Assembly (NCBI GenBank): GCA_017438085.1
Contig: JAFRWH010000307.1
Span: forward strand, 1 to 8,123
DNA: 8,123 bases
Direction of reading: 5' to 3'
Source: Bacillota bacterium
Lineage (GTDB): Bacteria > Bacillota_A > Clostridia > Peptostreptococcales > Anaerovoracaceae
The notes below the pieces were generated by a model. The model was not told the origin of the DNA. It saw only the letters and a list, made by a program, of their open reading frames with translations, and did not search any database. Of this stretch, positions 1 to 7,186 are shown in pieces (position 1 is the stretch's first letter; each line of letters opens with the position of its first letter). Both the position numbers and the translations under genes were made by a program.

Positions 1-573
1 ATCGGCAAGAGCTCTGATCTCGGCCAGTATGTCCTCCGGCTTTCTGCTGCGCTCTCTGCCTCTGGTATAAGGCACTATGCAGTAGCTGCAGAAATTGTTG
101 CAGCCCTCCATGATGTTCACATATGATTTGAATTTATAGGCACGGCTCTGGGGCAGACCTTCCTCCATGGGCTTTCCGCTGTCCCAGACATCCACCAGCA
201 TCTTCTTTTCTCTGGAGATGTTGGCAAAGAGCTTGGGGAACTCGCCTATGTTATAGGTGCCGAAGACCAGGTCCACCCAGGGGTACTTGGACTTGAGCAT
301 GTCGATTATGCGCTGCTGCTGCATCATGCAGCCGCAGACGCCTACTATCATCTCCGGGTTCTTTTCGTGAGGATTTTTGAGCTGTCCCAGCACGCCGAAG
401 AAGCGCTTGTCTGCGTTCTCCCGCACGCTGCAGGTGTTAAGCAGCACAACGTCAGCCTTTTTCGGCTCCTCCTCGAAAACATAGCCCTGAGCCTCCAGCA
501 TGCCTGCCAGGGTCTCCGAGTCCCTCTCGTTCATCTGGCAGCCGAATGTAATTATGTGATAGCTTTTAGCCAT
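1..573 (-). CDS. miaB: MiaB, tRNA-2-methylthio-N6-dimethylallyladenosine synthase (N-terminal 191 codons, runs off window)
   Basis: MiaB is a cytosolic radical-SAM iron-sulfur enzyme that adds a methylthio group to C2 of i6A at tRNA position 37, next to the anticodon. The visible part has the N-terminal methylthiotransferase domain with its three conserved cysteines at about C12 (FGCQMNERDSE), C48 (NTCSVRE) and C82 (CGCM). It then has the start of the radical-SAM domain with CxxxCxxC at C158, C162 and C165 (EGCNNFCSYCIVPYTRGRERSR). That last block fits MiaB better than the relatives RimO or MtaB. The ATG at 573 is preceded by GGAGAAG at good spacing, and its first cysteine sits where the family expects it. 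The C-terminal part of the radical-SAM domain and the TRAM domain lie outside the window. The gene follows gpsA by 24 nt on the same strand, so it is probably co-transcribed. Nothing looks broken. Confidence 0.96.
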   Translation of the reverse strand, partial: MAKSYHIITFGCQMNERDSETLAGMLEAQGYVFEEEPKKADVVLLNTCSVRENADKRFFGVLGQLKNPHEKNPEMIVGVCGCMMQQQRIIDMLKSKYPWVDLVFGTYNIGEFPKLFANISREKKMLVDVWDSGKPMEEGLPQSRAYKFKSYVNIMEGCNNFCSYCIVPYTRGRERSRKPEDILAEIRALAD

Positions 574-597
574 TTATCTTCTCCGCTCCGGCTGTTA

Positions 598-1659
598 TCA
601 GCCGTTGATGCTCTCCGATTTTCTGCTTCTTGTCATAAGACTTCTGACGGCTTCTTCAGCGCTGAGTTCGCCGTGTATCAGCCGGCAGATAGCCTCTGTT
701 ATGGGCATCTCCACGCCCTGCTTTTTTGCCAGCTCCCAGGCTGCGTCAGCGGTATAGAAGCCCTCGACTACCATACCTACTGCCTTTACAGCTTCTTCGG
801 GCTTCATGCCCTGCCCTATCAGCAGGCCGCAGCGTCTGTTTCTCGAATGCTGGCTGCAGCAGGTGACTATAAGGTCCCCCATGCCGGACAGGCCTGAAAA
901 GCTTGCAGGATCCGCCCCGAGGCTTATTCCAAGCCTGGATATCTCGGTCAGGCCTCTGGTGATCATGGCAGCTTTTGCGCTGTCGCCATAGCCCAGGCCG
1001 TCGGATATTCCCGCGCCCAGGGCGATGATGTTCTTAAGGGCGCCGCCCAGCTCTATTCCTGTAAGGTCCGGATTGGTGTAGACCCTGAAAAGCTCGTTCA
1101 TAAATATGTCCTGGACTTCCTTTGCGGCTTCGGGGTCGTCGGATGAAGCCGTGACTGAAGCAGGCAGCCTTCTGGCTATTTCCTCCGCGTGGGAGGGCCC
1201 GGAAAGCGCCACGTAAGGCACATGGGGCGCGATCTCAGCTGCCACCTCGGACATGGTCTTAAGGCTCGTTCTTTCTATGCCTTTAGCCAGGTTTATGAGT
1301 ATGATCCCGGGGTTCAGATACGGCGCCGCATCCTTAAGCACTGTTCTGAAATGCTGCGCAGGTATTCCGAAGACCGCTGCATCGGCGCCCTCGAGCGCCA
1401 TGGAAAGGTCCGGACAGTAGGAAAAGTCCGGGAGCACGACGCCGGGCAGATACTTGCTGTTTTCGTGCTTTTCCGCCATCTCCACCAGGCGGTCCATATT
1501 GCGGTCCCATATCGCAACGTCGTGACCATTCTCCACGAGCAGCTTAGCGACGGCTGTGCCCCAGCTTCCTGCGCCAATGACGGCCACGGTTCTTGAAACA
1601 GGCCGTTCCTCAGCCGTCTGAGCCTCTATTAAATTGCTTAAAATACTGTTTTCAGGCAT
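598..1659 (-). CDS. gpsA: GpsA, NAD(P)H-dependent glycerol-3-phosphate dehydrogenase
   Basis: This cytosolic enzyme reduces dihydroxyacetone phosphate to sn-glycerol-3-phosphate, the backbone of membrane phospholipids. The 353-residue protein has an N-terminal Rossmann fold with GAGSWG at 29-34. It also has the LSGPSHAEEI block at 152-161, and a catalytic domain with GALKNIIALGAGI (Lys209 the likely catalytic lysine, Lys126 in AKGIE also conserved), GMGDLIVTC (259-267) and SRNRR (272-276). The ATG at 1659 gives about 20 residues ahead of the Rossmann fold more than most family members have. Its ribosome binding site is weak (AGAAAG). The only closer candidate, a GTG at codon 25, has no well-placed Shine-Dalgarno sequence, so I keep the ATG. 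It lies 69 nt downstream of plsY, whose product uses glycerol-3-phosphate, and 24 nt upstream of miaB. Confidence 0.97.
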   Translation of the reverse strand: MPENSILSNLIEAQTAEERPVSRTVAVIGAGSWGTAVAKLLVENGHDVAIWDRNMDRLVEMAEKHENSKYLPGVVLPDFSYCPDLSMALEGADAAVFGIPAQHFRTVLKDAAPYLNPGIILINLAKGIERTSLKTMSEVAAEIAPHVPYVALSGPSHAEEIARRLPASVTASSDDPEAAKEVQDIFMNELFRVYTNPDLTGIELGGALKNIIALGAGISDGLGYGDSAKAAMITRGLTEISRLGISLGADPASFSGLSGMGDLIVTCCSQHSRNRRCGLLIGQGMKPEEAVKAVGMVVEGFYTADAAWELAKKQGVEMPITEAICRLIHGELSAEEAVRSLMTRSRKSESING

Positions 1660-1728
1660 TTTTTATATTCTTTCTGCTGCAGGCTCACAGCGCCCCATCG
1701 GACACGCTCCCGCTTGCGAGGCCCCTGC

Positions 1729-2316
1729 TTACTTATACTTACTGAAGTCCAGCTTGGACTCGGTGCCGTCCATTATGCGCTTTATATTGCTTCTGTGCTT
1801 GAAAATGACTATGGCTGCCATCACAAGGGCATAGAGTGTAAAGCCTCTGTGCATGAAGATGCAGAGCACCGGAAGAGCCGCCGCGCCGAGCACTGAGCCG
1901 AGGCTGACCATTCTGGAGACCGCCATTATCGCAAGCGCAAAAACAAGCATCACCAGTGCCAGCTTCCAGTCCACCGCAAGCAGCGTGCCGAGAGCCGCAG
2001 CCACACCTTTACCGCCTTTGAAGCCGAAGAATGCGGGCCAGATGTGTCCTATCATTACGAATACGGCTGCAAGATAAGCCCCTGTGGCTCCTGCAAGAAG
2101 AAAGCCCAGCTTGACTGCAACAAATCCCTTCAGTACATCTATGGCAAGAGTAGCCACTGCAGCCTTCTTGCCGTAATTTCTGAGCATATTAGTAGAGCCT
2201 GCGTTGCCGCTGCCCTTTTCGCGTATATCGCCGCCCAGAGCCTTGCTTATGAGTATGGCAGGAGAAATATCTCCCAGGAGATAGGCAATGGCAGCGCTGA
2301 GAATCAGTCTGATCAT
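1729..2316 (-). CDS. plsY: PlsY, acyl-phosphate:glycerol-3-phosphate acyltransferase
   Basis: PlsY is an integral membrane enzyme that moves an acyl chain from acyl-phosphate (made by PlsX) to glycerol-3-phosphate, giving lysophosphatidic acid, the first committed step of phospholipid synthesis. The 195 residues are the usual length. Several hydrophobic membrane segments are visible (about 2-23, 52-75, 80-97, 115-135 and 138-170). The three cytoplasmic family motifs are present: GSGNAGSTN at 35-43 (most homologues have GSGNxGATN), GHIWPAFFGFKGGKG at 90-104, and HRSNIKRIMDGTE at 174-186. The start is fixed by AAGGAGG a few bases upstream. The ATG overlaps the der stop codon as ATGA, so translation is probably coupled to der. 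gpsA, which makes its substrate, follows. Confidence 0.97.
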   Translation of the reverse strand: MIRLILSAAIAYLLGDISPAILISKALGGDIREKGSGNAGSTNMLRNYGKKAAVATLAIDVLKGFVAVKLGFLLAGATGAYLAAVFVMIGHIWPAFFGFKGGKGVAAALGTLLAVDWKLALVMLVFALAIMAVSRMVSLGSVLGAAALPVLCIFMHRGFTLYALVMAAIVIFKHRSNIKRIMDGTESKLDFSKYK

Positions 2317-3641
2317 ATATCCTCCTTGTCGCTCTTCTCTCTGAAGACGAACTTTATGGATGTGCCTTCAAAGCCGTAGGCTTCCCGGATCTTGTTCTCC
2401 AGGTAGCGCGCGTAGGAAAAATGCATTATCTTCCTGTCGTTGATGGAGAAGGAGATCAGAGGAGGCTTTACGCCTATCTGAGAGGCAAAATATATCTTCA
2501 GCCTCTTGCCCTTGTCCGACGGCGGATTGTTCATCAGCATGGCGTCCTGGATCAGAGCGTTCAGCTGGCCGGTACCTATCCTCATGGCGCGGTTTTCAGC
2601 CACAGCCTTCGCCGTGCGGATAACGGGAAGCAGTCTCTGTCCCTTTACGGCGGAGGTGAACATCACAGGCGCATAGCTCATGAACTGCAGCTCGCCCTTG
2701 ATCTTCCGCTCCATATCGCGCATGGTGTTGGTCTCCTTCACCACCAGATCCCACTTGTTGACCACGATGATTATGCCCTTGCCGGCCTCGTGAGCCATGC
2801 CGACTATCTTCTTGTCCTGCTCGGACAGGCCTTCGGCGGCATCTATCACCATCAGCGCCACATCGCAGCGCTCTATGGCAGCTATCGCCCTGATGACGCT
2901 GTACTTTTCTATATCGTCAGTAACCTTGCTTCTGCGGCGTATGCCTGCGGTATCTATCAGGACATACTTGTCACCTTCGAACTCAAAGGGAGTATCGATG
3001 GAGTCGCGGGTGGTGCCTGCGATATCGCTGACGATCACTCTGTCCTCGCCCACGAAAGCGTTGACTATAGAAGACTTGCCCACATTAGGCTTGCCTATTA
3101 TGGCTATCTTGATGCTGTCTTCATCGTCCTCGGCTTCAAGATCCTTGGGGAAGTGAGACACTATCACGTCCAGAAGATCGCCCATCCCCAGCTGATTGAT
3201 GGATGAAATGGCATAGGGCTCGCCAAGACCAAGCTCATAGAAATCGTAGAGATTGTCCTTGATCCTTGGATTATCCATCTTATTGACCACAAGGATGACA
3301 TCCTTGCCCCGGGAGCGCAGCAGATCAGCCACGTCGATGTCCGCGCTGGTCAGGCCGTCCTTTCCGTCCACCATAAAGAGGGTGACATCCGCCATATCCA
3401 TTGCTATCTCTGCCTGAGCTCTCATCTGGGCAGGTATCACCTCTTCGGAGTCCGGCTCTATTCCGCCGGTATCGATCAGGAAGAAGTATTTGCCCGACCA
3501 CTCGGCCTCCGCCATGATCCTGTCACGGGTCACACCCGGCGTGTCCTCTACTATGGCCACATTCCGGCCTATTATTTTATTGAAAAAGCTGGATTTTCCC
3601 ACATTAGGGCGGCCTACAACAGCCACGATGGGTTTACGCAT
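2313..3641 (-). CDS. der: Der (EngA), tandem-GTPase ribosome assembly factor
   Basis: Der is an essential GTPase with two G domains that helps mature the 50S ribosomal subunit. The 442 residues show two complete G domains. The first has GRPNVGKS (10-17), DTPGVTRD (33-40), DTGG (58-61) and NKMD (120-123). The second has GKPNVGKS (183-190), AGTTRD (208-213), DTAG (230-233), NKWD (295-298) and TSA (329-331). An acidic linker (about 168-176) separates them, and a C-terminal KH-like RNA-binding domain (about 352-437) ends in a short charged tail. The ATG at 3641 has AAGGAG seven bases upstream. It is the first gene of the minus-strand operon, with a predicted promoter at 3717-3745. Its last codon overlaps the plsY start by 4 bp. 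All nucleotide-binding residues that I can check are intact. Confidence 0.98.
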   Translation of the reverse strand: MRKPIVAVVGRPNVGKSSFFNKIIGRNVAIVEDTPGVTRDRIMAEAEWSGKYFFLIDTGGIEPDSEEVIPAQMRAQAEIAMDMADVTLFMVDGKDGLTSADIDVADLLRSRGKDVILVVNKMDNPRIKDNLYDFYELGLGEPYAISSINQLGMGDLLDVIVSHFPKDLEAEDDEDSIKIAIIGKPNVGKSSIVNAFVGEDRVIVSDIAGTTRDSIDTPFEFEGDKYVLIDTAGIRRRSKVTDDIEKYSVIRAIAAIERCDVALMVIDAAEGLSEQDKKIVGMAHEAGKGIIIVVNKWDLVVKETNTMRDMERKIKGELQFMSYAPVMFTSAVKGQRLLPVIRTAKAVAENRAMRIGTGQLNALIQDAMLMNNPPSDKGKRLKIYFASQIGVKPPLISFSINDRKIMHFSYARYLENKIREAYGFEGTSIKFVFREKSDKEDI

Positions 3642-3689
3642 GTTTTTTCTCCTTGTTTGCAGCTAAGCCTTCAGAGACAATTCAAAATC

Positions 3690-3707
3690 CCGAAAGGCAT
3701 CTTTCAG
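3690..3707 (-). promoter_or_regulatory. Hairpin at the 5' end of the der operon transcript
   Basis: Read on the minus strand, CTGAAAG (3707-3701), a 4-nt loop ATGC and CTTTCGG (3696-3690) form a 7-bp stem with one G-U pair. If transcription starts about 7 nt after the predicted -10 box, the hairpin sits within the first few nucleotides of a leader of about 69 nt. It is followed by GATTTTG rather than a long T run, so a 5' stabilising stem is as likely as an attenuator. The fold is seen in the sequence; the function is a guess. Confidence 0.35.
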
Positions 3708-3716
3708 TAACAATAT

Positions 3717-3745
3717 ATTATGCTATATTTTCTTTGTGAATTCAA
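3717..3745 (-). promoter_or_regulatory. Predicted sigma-70-type promoter of the der-plsY-gpsA-miaB operon
   Basis: On the minus strand, TTGAAT (3745-3740, 4/6 to consensus) and CATAAT (3722-3717, 5/6) are separated by exactly 17 bp. The predicted start of transcription is near 3710, which leaves a leader of about 69 nt before the der ATG at 3641. No better pair was seen in the intergenic region for this strand. Confidence 0.5.
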
Positions 3746-3747
3746 GC

Positions 3748-3776
3748 TTTCAAGCCCTATCTTTATGTGATATAAT
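3748..3776 (+). promoter_or_regulatory. Predicted promoter of trkA-trkH with an extended -10
   Basis: TGATATAAT at 3768-3776 is a perfect extended -10 element (TGnTATAAT). The hexamer 17 bp upstream, TTTCAA (3748-3753), is a poor -35, as is common with extended -10 promoters. Transcription would start near 3783 and give a leader of only about 20 nt containing AGGAGGT (3790-3796), so there is no room for a riboswitch. Two direct copies of TTCAAGC (3741-3747 and 3749-3755) lie over the -35 region and could be an operator; that is speculative. Confidence 0.6.
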
Positions 3777-3802
3777 GATTTATTCAATCAGGAGGTATCT
3801 TT

Positions 3803-5146
3803 ATGAAGATCGCGCTGGTGGGTGCCGGAAAGTTCGGCACCGCAATCGTCAACGCCATGCTGGGCGGGAAAAACGAAGTCACTGTCATAGATAAGGACCC
3901 GGAGCTGATACAGAGGATCAGCGACCGCTATGATGTCTTCACCGTTCAGGACGACGCGCTGGACATCGATATTCTGAAAGCGATAGGAATAGATAAATAC
4001 GATTATCTCGTGGCTGCCACGGAAAGCGACGAGGTAAACATGATAGTCTGCAAATTTGCCAAGGAGCTTGGCTGCCCACAGACCATTGCAAGAGTCAGGG
4101 CTCCTAAGCATATGGAGCAGATGGACTTTATAAAGAACAATATGCAGATCGACTACGCCATCAACCCGGACCAGATCTGCGCAGAGGAAATATTCCGCTA
4201 TCTGACCCAGAAATACAGGCTCAGCGGAGGGCGCCACGTATCCGGCCAGGTAGCCATTCTTGAATGCGAGATCGAAAAGGTCCCGGGCCTTGTGGGCAAG
4301 ACCCTTAAAGAAGTCGGGCCCAAGCTCCCGGAGGTGCTGATCGCCGCAGTTTCAAGAAACGGCAAGGTCATCATCCCCAACGGCAGCACCATGCTGGCAG
4401 AGGGCGACACCCTGTATCTTATAGGCGCTGAACGCAAGATCAATCAGCTCGGCATCAGGATACGCATGGCCGATAACACTACGACAATAAAAAAAGTCAT
4501 GATAGCCGGCGGCGGAAAGACCGGTTTCTATCTGGCTCGCATGCTGGAAGATTTCGGCGCCAGCATCAAGATCATAGAAAACGACAGGGAGCGCTGCGAA
4601 TACCTGTCCCAGCAGCTGGAGAACACTCTGGTGCTCAACGGCGACGCCACGGATACCAATCTGCTGAGGGAGGAAAACCTGAACGGCATGGATGCCTTCA
4701 TTGCGCTCACGGGCTTCGATGAAGAGAACCTGCTGCTCTCCCTTATAGCAAAGCAGCACGGAGTGGACGAAGTCGTCACCAAGATCAGCCGCACCAGCTA
4801 TACTCCCCTAACGGAAACGCTGGGCGTGGATATGATAATCAACCCCATGGACATGTGCGCTGCATCCATACTGCGCTACGTGGAGAAGGACAATATAGTG
4901 CTCTTCAGCCAGGTGATCAACGGCCAGGCAGAATTCCTGGAGATATCCGCGGAGAAAGGCATGCCTCTTACAGAGCGGACGCTGGCGGAGCTGGACATTC
5001 CCCAGGGCGTGCTGATCGCAGCTGTACACCGCAAGGGCGAGATCATCACCCCGAGAGGCGACACGCGCATACAGGCAGGCGACAGAGTCATTATCCTTGC
5101 CATGCTCTCCAGCGCAGCAGCCTTTGAAGGTCTGCTGAAGAGGTAG
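3803..5146 (+). CDS. trkA: TrkA, NAD(H)-binding regulatory subunit of the Trk potassium uptake system
   Basis: TrkA is a cytosolic protein that binds the TrkH channel and gates it in response to nucleotide (NAD(H), ATP/ADP) binding. The 447 residues have the classic double RCK layout: RCK_N (1 to about 125), RCK_C (about 140-222), RCK_N (about 230-350) and RCK_C (about 362-447). The first Rossmann motif is GAGKFG (7-12) with an acidic residue, D30, at the end of beta-2, as expected for NAD(H). The second is GGGKTG (236-241) with E259 in the equivalent place. The ATG at 3803 is fixed by AGGAGGT seven bases upstream. trkH follows after 4 nt, so the two subunits are made from one transcript. No key glycine is missing. 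KtrA proteins are single-RCK and about half this length, so TrkA is the better name. Confidence 0.97.
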   Translation: MKIALVGAGKFGTAIVNAMLGGKNEVTVIDKDPELIQRISDRYDVFTVQDDALDIDILKAIGIDKYDYLVAATESDEVNMIVCKFAKELGCPQTIARVRAPKHMEQMDFIKNNMQIDYAINPDQICAEEIFRYLTQKYRLSGGRHVSGQVAILECEIEKVPGLVGKTLKEVGPKLPEVLIAAVSRNGKVIIPNGSTMLAEGDTLYLIGAERKINQLGIRIRMADNTTTIKKVMIAGGGKTGFYLARMLEDFGASIKIIENDRERCEYLSQQLENTLVLNGDATDTNLLREENLNGMDAFIALTGFDEENLLLSLIAKQHGVDEVVTKISRTSYTPLTETLGVDMIINPMDMCAASILRYVEKDNIVLFSQVINGQAEFLEISAEKGMPLTERTLAELDIPQGVLIAAVHRKGEIITPRGDTRIQAGDRVIILAMLSSAAAFEGLLKR

Positions 5147-5150
5147 CAAT

Positions 5151-6626
5151 ATGGCACTGAACAGAAAACCGATACTTAAGGTTTTATTCGTAGTAACAGC
5201 TCTCATCGGCGGCACCATGCTGATACCTCTTATGGTATCCCTGCTGTACAAGGAGACAGCAGCAGCGAAGGCCTTTGCCTGGTGCGCCATCCCTATGATG
5301 GCTGTCGGCATACTTGGGGAAAAACTCATCCCCAAAATCAATTCCAACGAGATTCGCATCAGGGAAGGCTTCTTTATAGTAGGCGTTTCCTGGCTTTTAA
5401 TGTCCCTGCTTGGAGCCCTGCCCTTCGTTATCGCAGGGGAGATCCCCAGCATCGTGGACGCTTACTTTGAGATGGCCTCCGGCTTTACCACTACCGGATC
5501 AACCATACTTACGGATATCGAAGCCCTTTCAAAGGGCATGCTCTTCTGGCGTTCCTTCACCCACTGGCTGGGAGGCATGGGCATACTGGTGCTGACCATA
5601 GCCCTGCTGCCGGTGCTGGGCATCGGAGGCCAGCGCATCATGAGAGCCGAGACCACAGGTCCGACCATGGACAAGATATCCTTTACTATCAACGATTCCG
5701 CAAGAAGGCTCTACATCACCTATTCCGGCATGACCATACTCGAAGTTCTGCTGCTCTGTCTGGGCGGCATGAACATATACGATTCACTGGTCCATACCTT
5801 CGGAACCGTGGGAACCGGCGGATTCTCCAACTACGCGGACAGCGTCGGCGCCTTCCACAGCCCCTATGCCGAATATGTTATAGGCGTCTTCATGATGCTT
5901 GCAGGCATCAATTTTTCTCTGCACTATACCGCAGTCACCGGAGGGAAGACCGGCCTTAAGGCTATGCTCAAGGACTCCGAGCTGCGCTTTTACGTAGGGA
6001 CCATAGGCGTTTCCACGATCTTTATTACCGTAATGCTTCTGGCAAAGCACTTCACCTCCAGCGTGGAGGAGGCCTTCCGCCTCAGCTTTTTCGAAGTCAG
6101 CTCCATCATCACAACTACAGGCTACGGCACAGCGGATTCTGATCTGTGGCCGCTGAGCGTCAAGATGCTGCTGCTCCTTCTGATGCTTATGGGTGGCTGC
6201 GCAGGATCCACCGGTGGCGGCATGAAAGTGATCCGAGTCATGATAGGCCTGAAGGCTGTAAAAAGAGCCTTCGCCCAGAGGCTGCACCCCAAGGCGGTGA
6301 TGCCTGTCCGCATCGGCAAGAAGCCCATACCCGAAAGCACTATCAGCGCGGTCATGGCGTTCATCACCCTCTACATGCTGACTCTTGGCATAAGCATCTT
6401 CATAATCAGTTTCGAAGATGTAAGCTTCATGACTGCAGTCAGCTCAGTCATAGCCTGCGTAAGCAATATAGGACCGGGCTTTGACGCAGTAGGCGCAACA
6501 CAGAACTTTGCCTTCTTCTCGGACTTTTCAAAGATTCTGCTGTCTGTGCTGATGATAGCGGGACGCCTTGAGCTCTTTACAATATTCCTGCTCTTCACCC
6601 CCAGATTCTGGAGCAGCGATAAGTAG
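5151..6626 (+). CDS. trkH: TrkH, potassium channel subunit of the Trk uptake system
   Basis: TrkH is an integral membrane protein that forms the potassium-conducting pore gated by TrkA. The 491 residues are normal length for the family. Four pore repeats can be traced by their selectivity-filter loops: FTTTGST (112-118), GTVGTGGFSN (218-227), ITTTGYG (320-326) and VSNIGPGFDAVG (437-448), each with the filter glycine. The intramembrane gate-loop segment GGCAGSTGGGMK (348-359) follows the third repeat, and GRLELFT (471-477) is near the C terminus. The HWLGGMGILVL block at 138-148 is also typical. The start is 4 nt after the trkA stop. Its ribosome binding site, AGAGGT (5139-5144), runs into the trkA stop codon, which suggests coupled translation. 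The gene is complete, with nothing unusual. Confidence 0.97.
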   Translation: MALNRKPILKVLFVVTALIGGTMLIPLMVSLLYKETAAAKAFAWCAIPMMAVGILGEKLIPKINSNEIRIREGFFIVGVSWLLMSLLGALPFVIAGEIPSIVDAYFEMASGFTTTGSTILTDIEALSKGMLFWRSFTHWLGGMGILVLTIALLPVLGIGGQRIMRAETTGPTMDKISFTINDSARRLYITYSGMTILEVLLLCLGGMNIYDSLVHTFGTVGTGGFSNYADSVGAFHSPYAEYVIGVFMMLAGINFSLHYTAVTGGKTGLKAMLKDSELRFYVGTIGVSTIFITVMLLAKHFTSSVEEAFRLSFFEVSSIITTTGYGTADSDLWPLSVKMLLLLLMLMGGCAGSTGGGMKVIRVMIGLKAVKRAFAQRLHPKAVMPVRIGKKPIPESTISAVMAFITLYMLTLGISIFIISFEDVSFMTAVSSVIACVSNIGPGFDAVGATQNFAFFSDFSKILLSVLMIAGRLELFTIFLLFTPRFWSSDK

Positions 6627-6663
6627 CTAACAAGCAGTAAAATCAGGAGGCTTCTTAAAGAAC

Positions 6664-6691
6664 AGCGGATTAAGCGATAACCCCTCTTTTT
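6664..6691 (+). terminator. Weak terminator candidate after trkH
   Basis: About 37 nt past the trkH stop, AGCGG-A-TTA (6664-6672), a loop AGCGA and TAACCCCT (6678-6685) form an imperfect stem of about eight pairs with one mismatch and one bulged A. CTTTTT (6686-6691) follows directly. The position and T run fit an intrinsic terminator, but the stem is poor. The stronger inverted repeat at 7137-7186 could serve instead. Confidence 0.35.
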
Positions 6692-6738
6692 AAAGCATGG
6701 CCTTCGGAGATGCCCCTTTCTATTGAAATGCGGATCTC

Positions 6739-6755
6739 GGAGACATTCAGTCTCC
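6739..6755. repeat. Short perfect inverted repeat
   Basis: GGAGAC (6739-6744), loop ATTCA and GTCTCC (6750-6755) form a perfect 6-bp hairpin just before the 27-bp tandem array. No T run follows on either strand, so it is not a canonical intrinsic terminator. Confidence 0.5.
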
Positions 6756-6771
6756 CCACAGCGCCGCTTTA

Positions 6772-6960
6772 GATAGATCGTTTCGCAGTGTTTCCTCTAA
6801 TAGCCAGATTTGCAGTGCTGCCTTTGATGTCCTGGTCTATGGTTCCACTTCTGATAGATTGTTTCGCAGTGTCGCCTCTAATAGCCAGATTTGCAGTGCT
6901 GCCTTTGATAACCTGGTCTGAGCTGCTGTTTCTAATAGCCCCGTTTGCAGATAGCAGAGG
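6772..6960. repeat. 27-bp tandem repeat array, seven units, with an 81-bp higher-order period
   Basis: Seven consecutive 27-bp units start at 6772, 6799, 6826, 6853, 6880, 6907 and 6934. Each begins GATA, GATG or AATA and most contain a TTGCAGTG/TCGCAGTG-like core. Units 2 and 5 are identical over 27 bases, and units 1 and 4 differ at three positions. Units 3 and 6 are the most diverged pair, so the array is two copies of a three-unit 81-bp block plus a degenerate seventh unit. A weaker relative may precede the array at 6745-6771. Because 27 is a multiple of three, frames stay open on both strands. On the minus strand the units read as nine-residue repeats such as KGSTANLAI and RGNTAKRSI, ending in TAA at 6769-6771. 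The one minus-strand frame that covers the array has no good ribosome binding site and starts inside a hairpin region, so I do not call it a gene. Confidence 0.9.
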
Positions 6961-7081
6961 AAAAGTTGTGCCAAAGGGAGGATCCATAGCTCTGTATACA
7001 GTCCTCCTGTGCTGAAAATGCCTGTAAGATGCTGGGACAAGTCTTTCAGGGCTGATATTAAGTGTAAATTTAAGCGAAATC

Positions 7082-7113
7082 TCACCAAAACAAGAAATCC
7101 AAAGTTTTGGTGA
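7082..7113. repeat. Inverted repeat A (TCACCAAAAC / GTTTTGGTGA)
   Basis: A perfect 10-bp inverted repeat: TCACCAAAAC at 7082-7091 and GTTTTGGTGA at 7104-7113, with a 12-nt loop. Its arm sequence recurs 62 bp further on in inverted repeat B, so the two hairpins look like tandem copies of one element. Neither side has a long T run. Confidence 0.85.
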
Positions 7114-7136
7114 TACACAAATAGAAAACCAAAAAG

Positions 7137-7186
7137 TGAAAATCTCACCAAAAGCGTATAACCAGCACTTTTGGTGAGATTTTTCA
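7137..7186. terminator. Inverted repeat B, possible bidirectional terminator
   Basis: AAAATCTCACCAAAAG (7139-7154) and CTTTTGGTGAGATTTT (7168-7183) form a perfect 16-bp stem with a 13-nt loop. The match extends to TGA/TCA at 7137 and 7186 if one T is bulged. A T5 tract lies at the end of the stem on the plus strand and a T4 tract on the minus strand. It sits between convergent genes, so it could stop transcripts from both sides, though it is about 510 nt past trkH and the stem is A/T-rich. An alternative is a protein-binding or mobile palindromic repeat, given the related copy at 7082-7113. Confidence 0.5.

Noticed and set aside
367..897. Plus-strand open frame antisense to miaB and gpsA
   Set aside because: It is a mirror of two well-supported genes on the other strand and shows no domain or ribosome binding site.
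1660..1728. Possible terminator or promoter in the 69-nt gap between plsY and gpsA
   Set aside because: No stable stem with a T run and no -35/-10 pair at proper spacing could be found.
2421..3206. Long plus-strand open frame (261 codons) antisense to der
   Set aside because: der is intact with all GTPase motifs. The antisense frame is a composition shadow without recognisable motifs.
3642..3802. Riboswitch (for example c-di-AMP) controlling trkA
   Set aside because: The predicted start leaves only about 20 nt before the trkA ATG, too short for a riboswitch.
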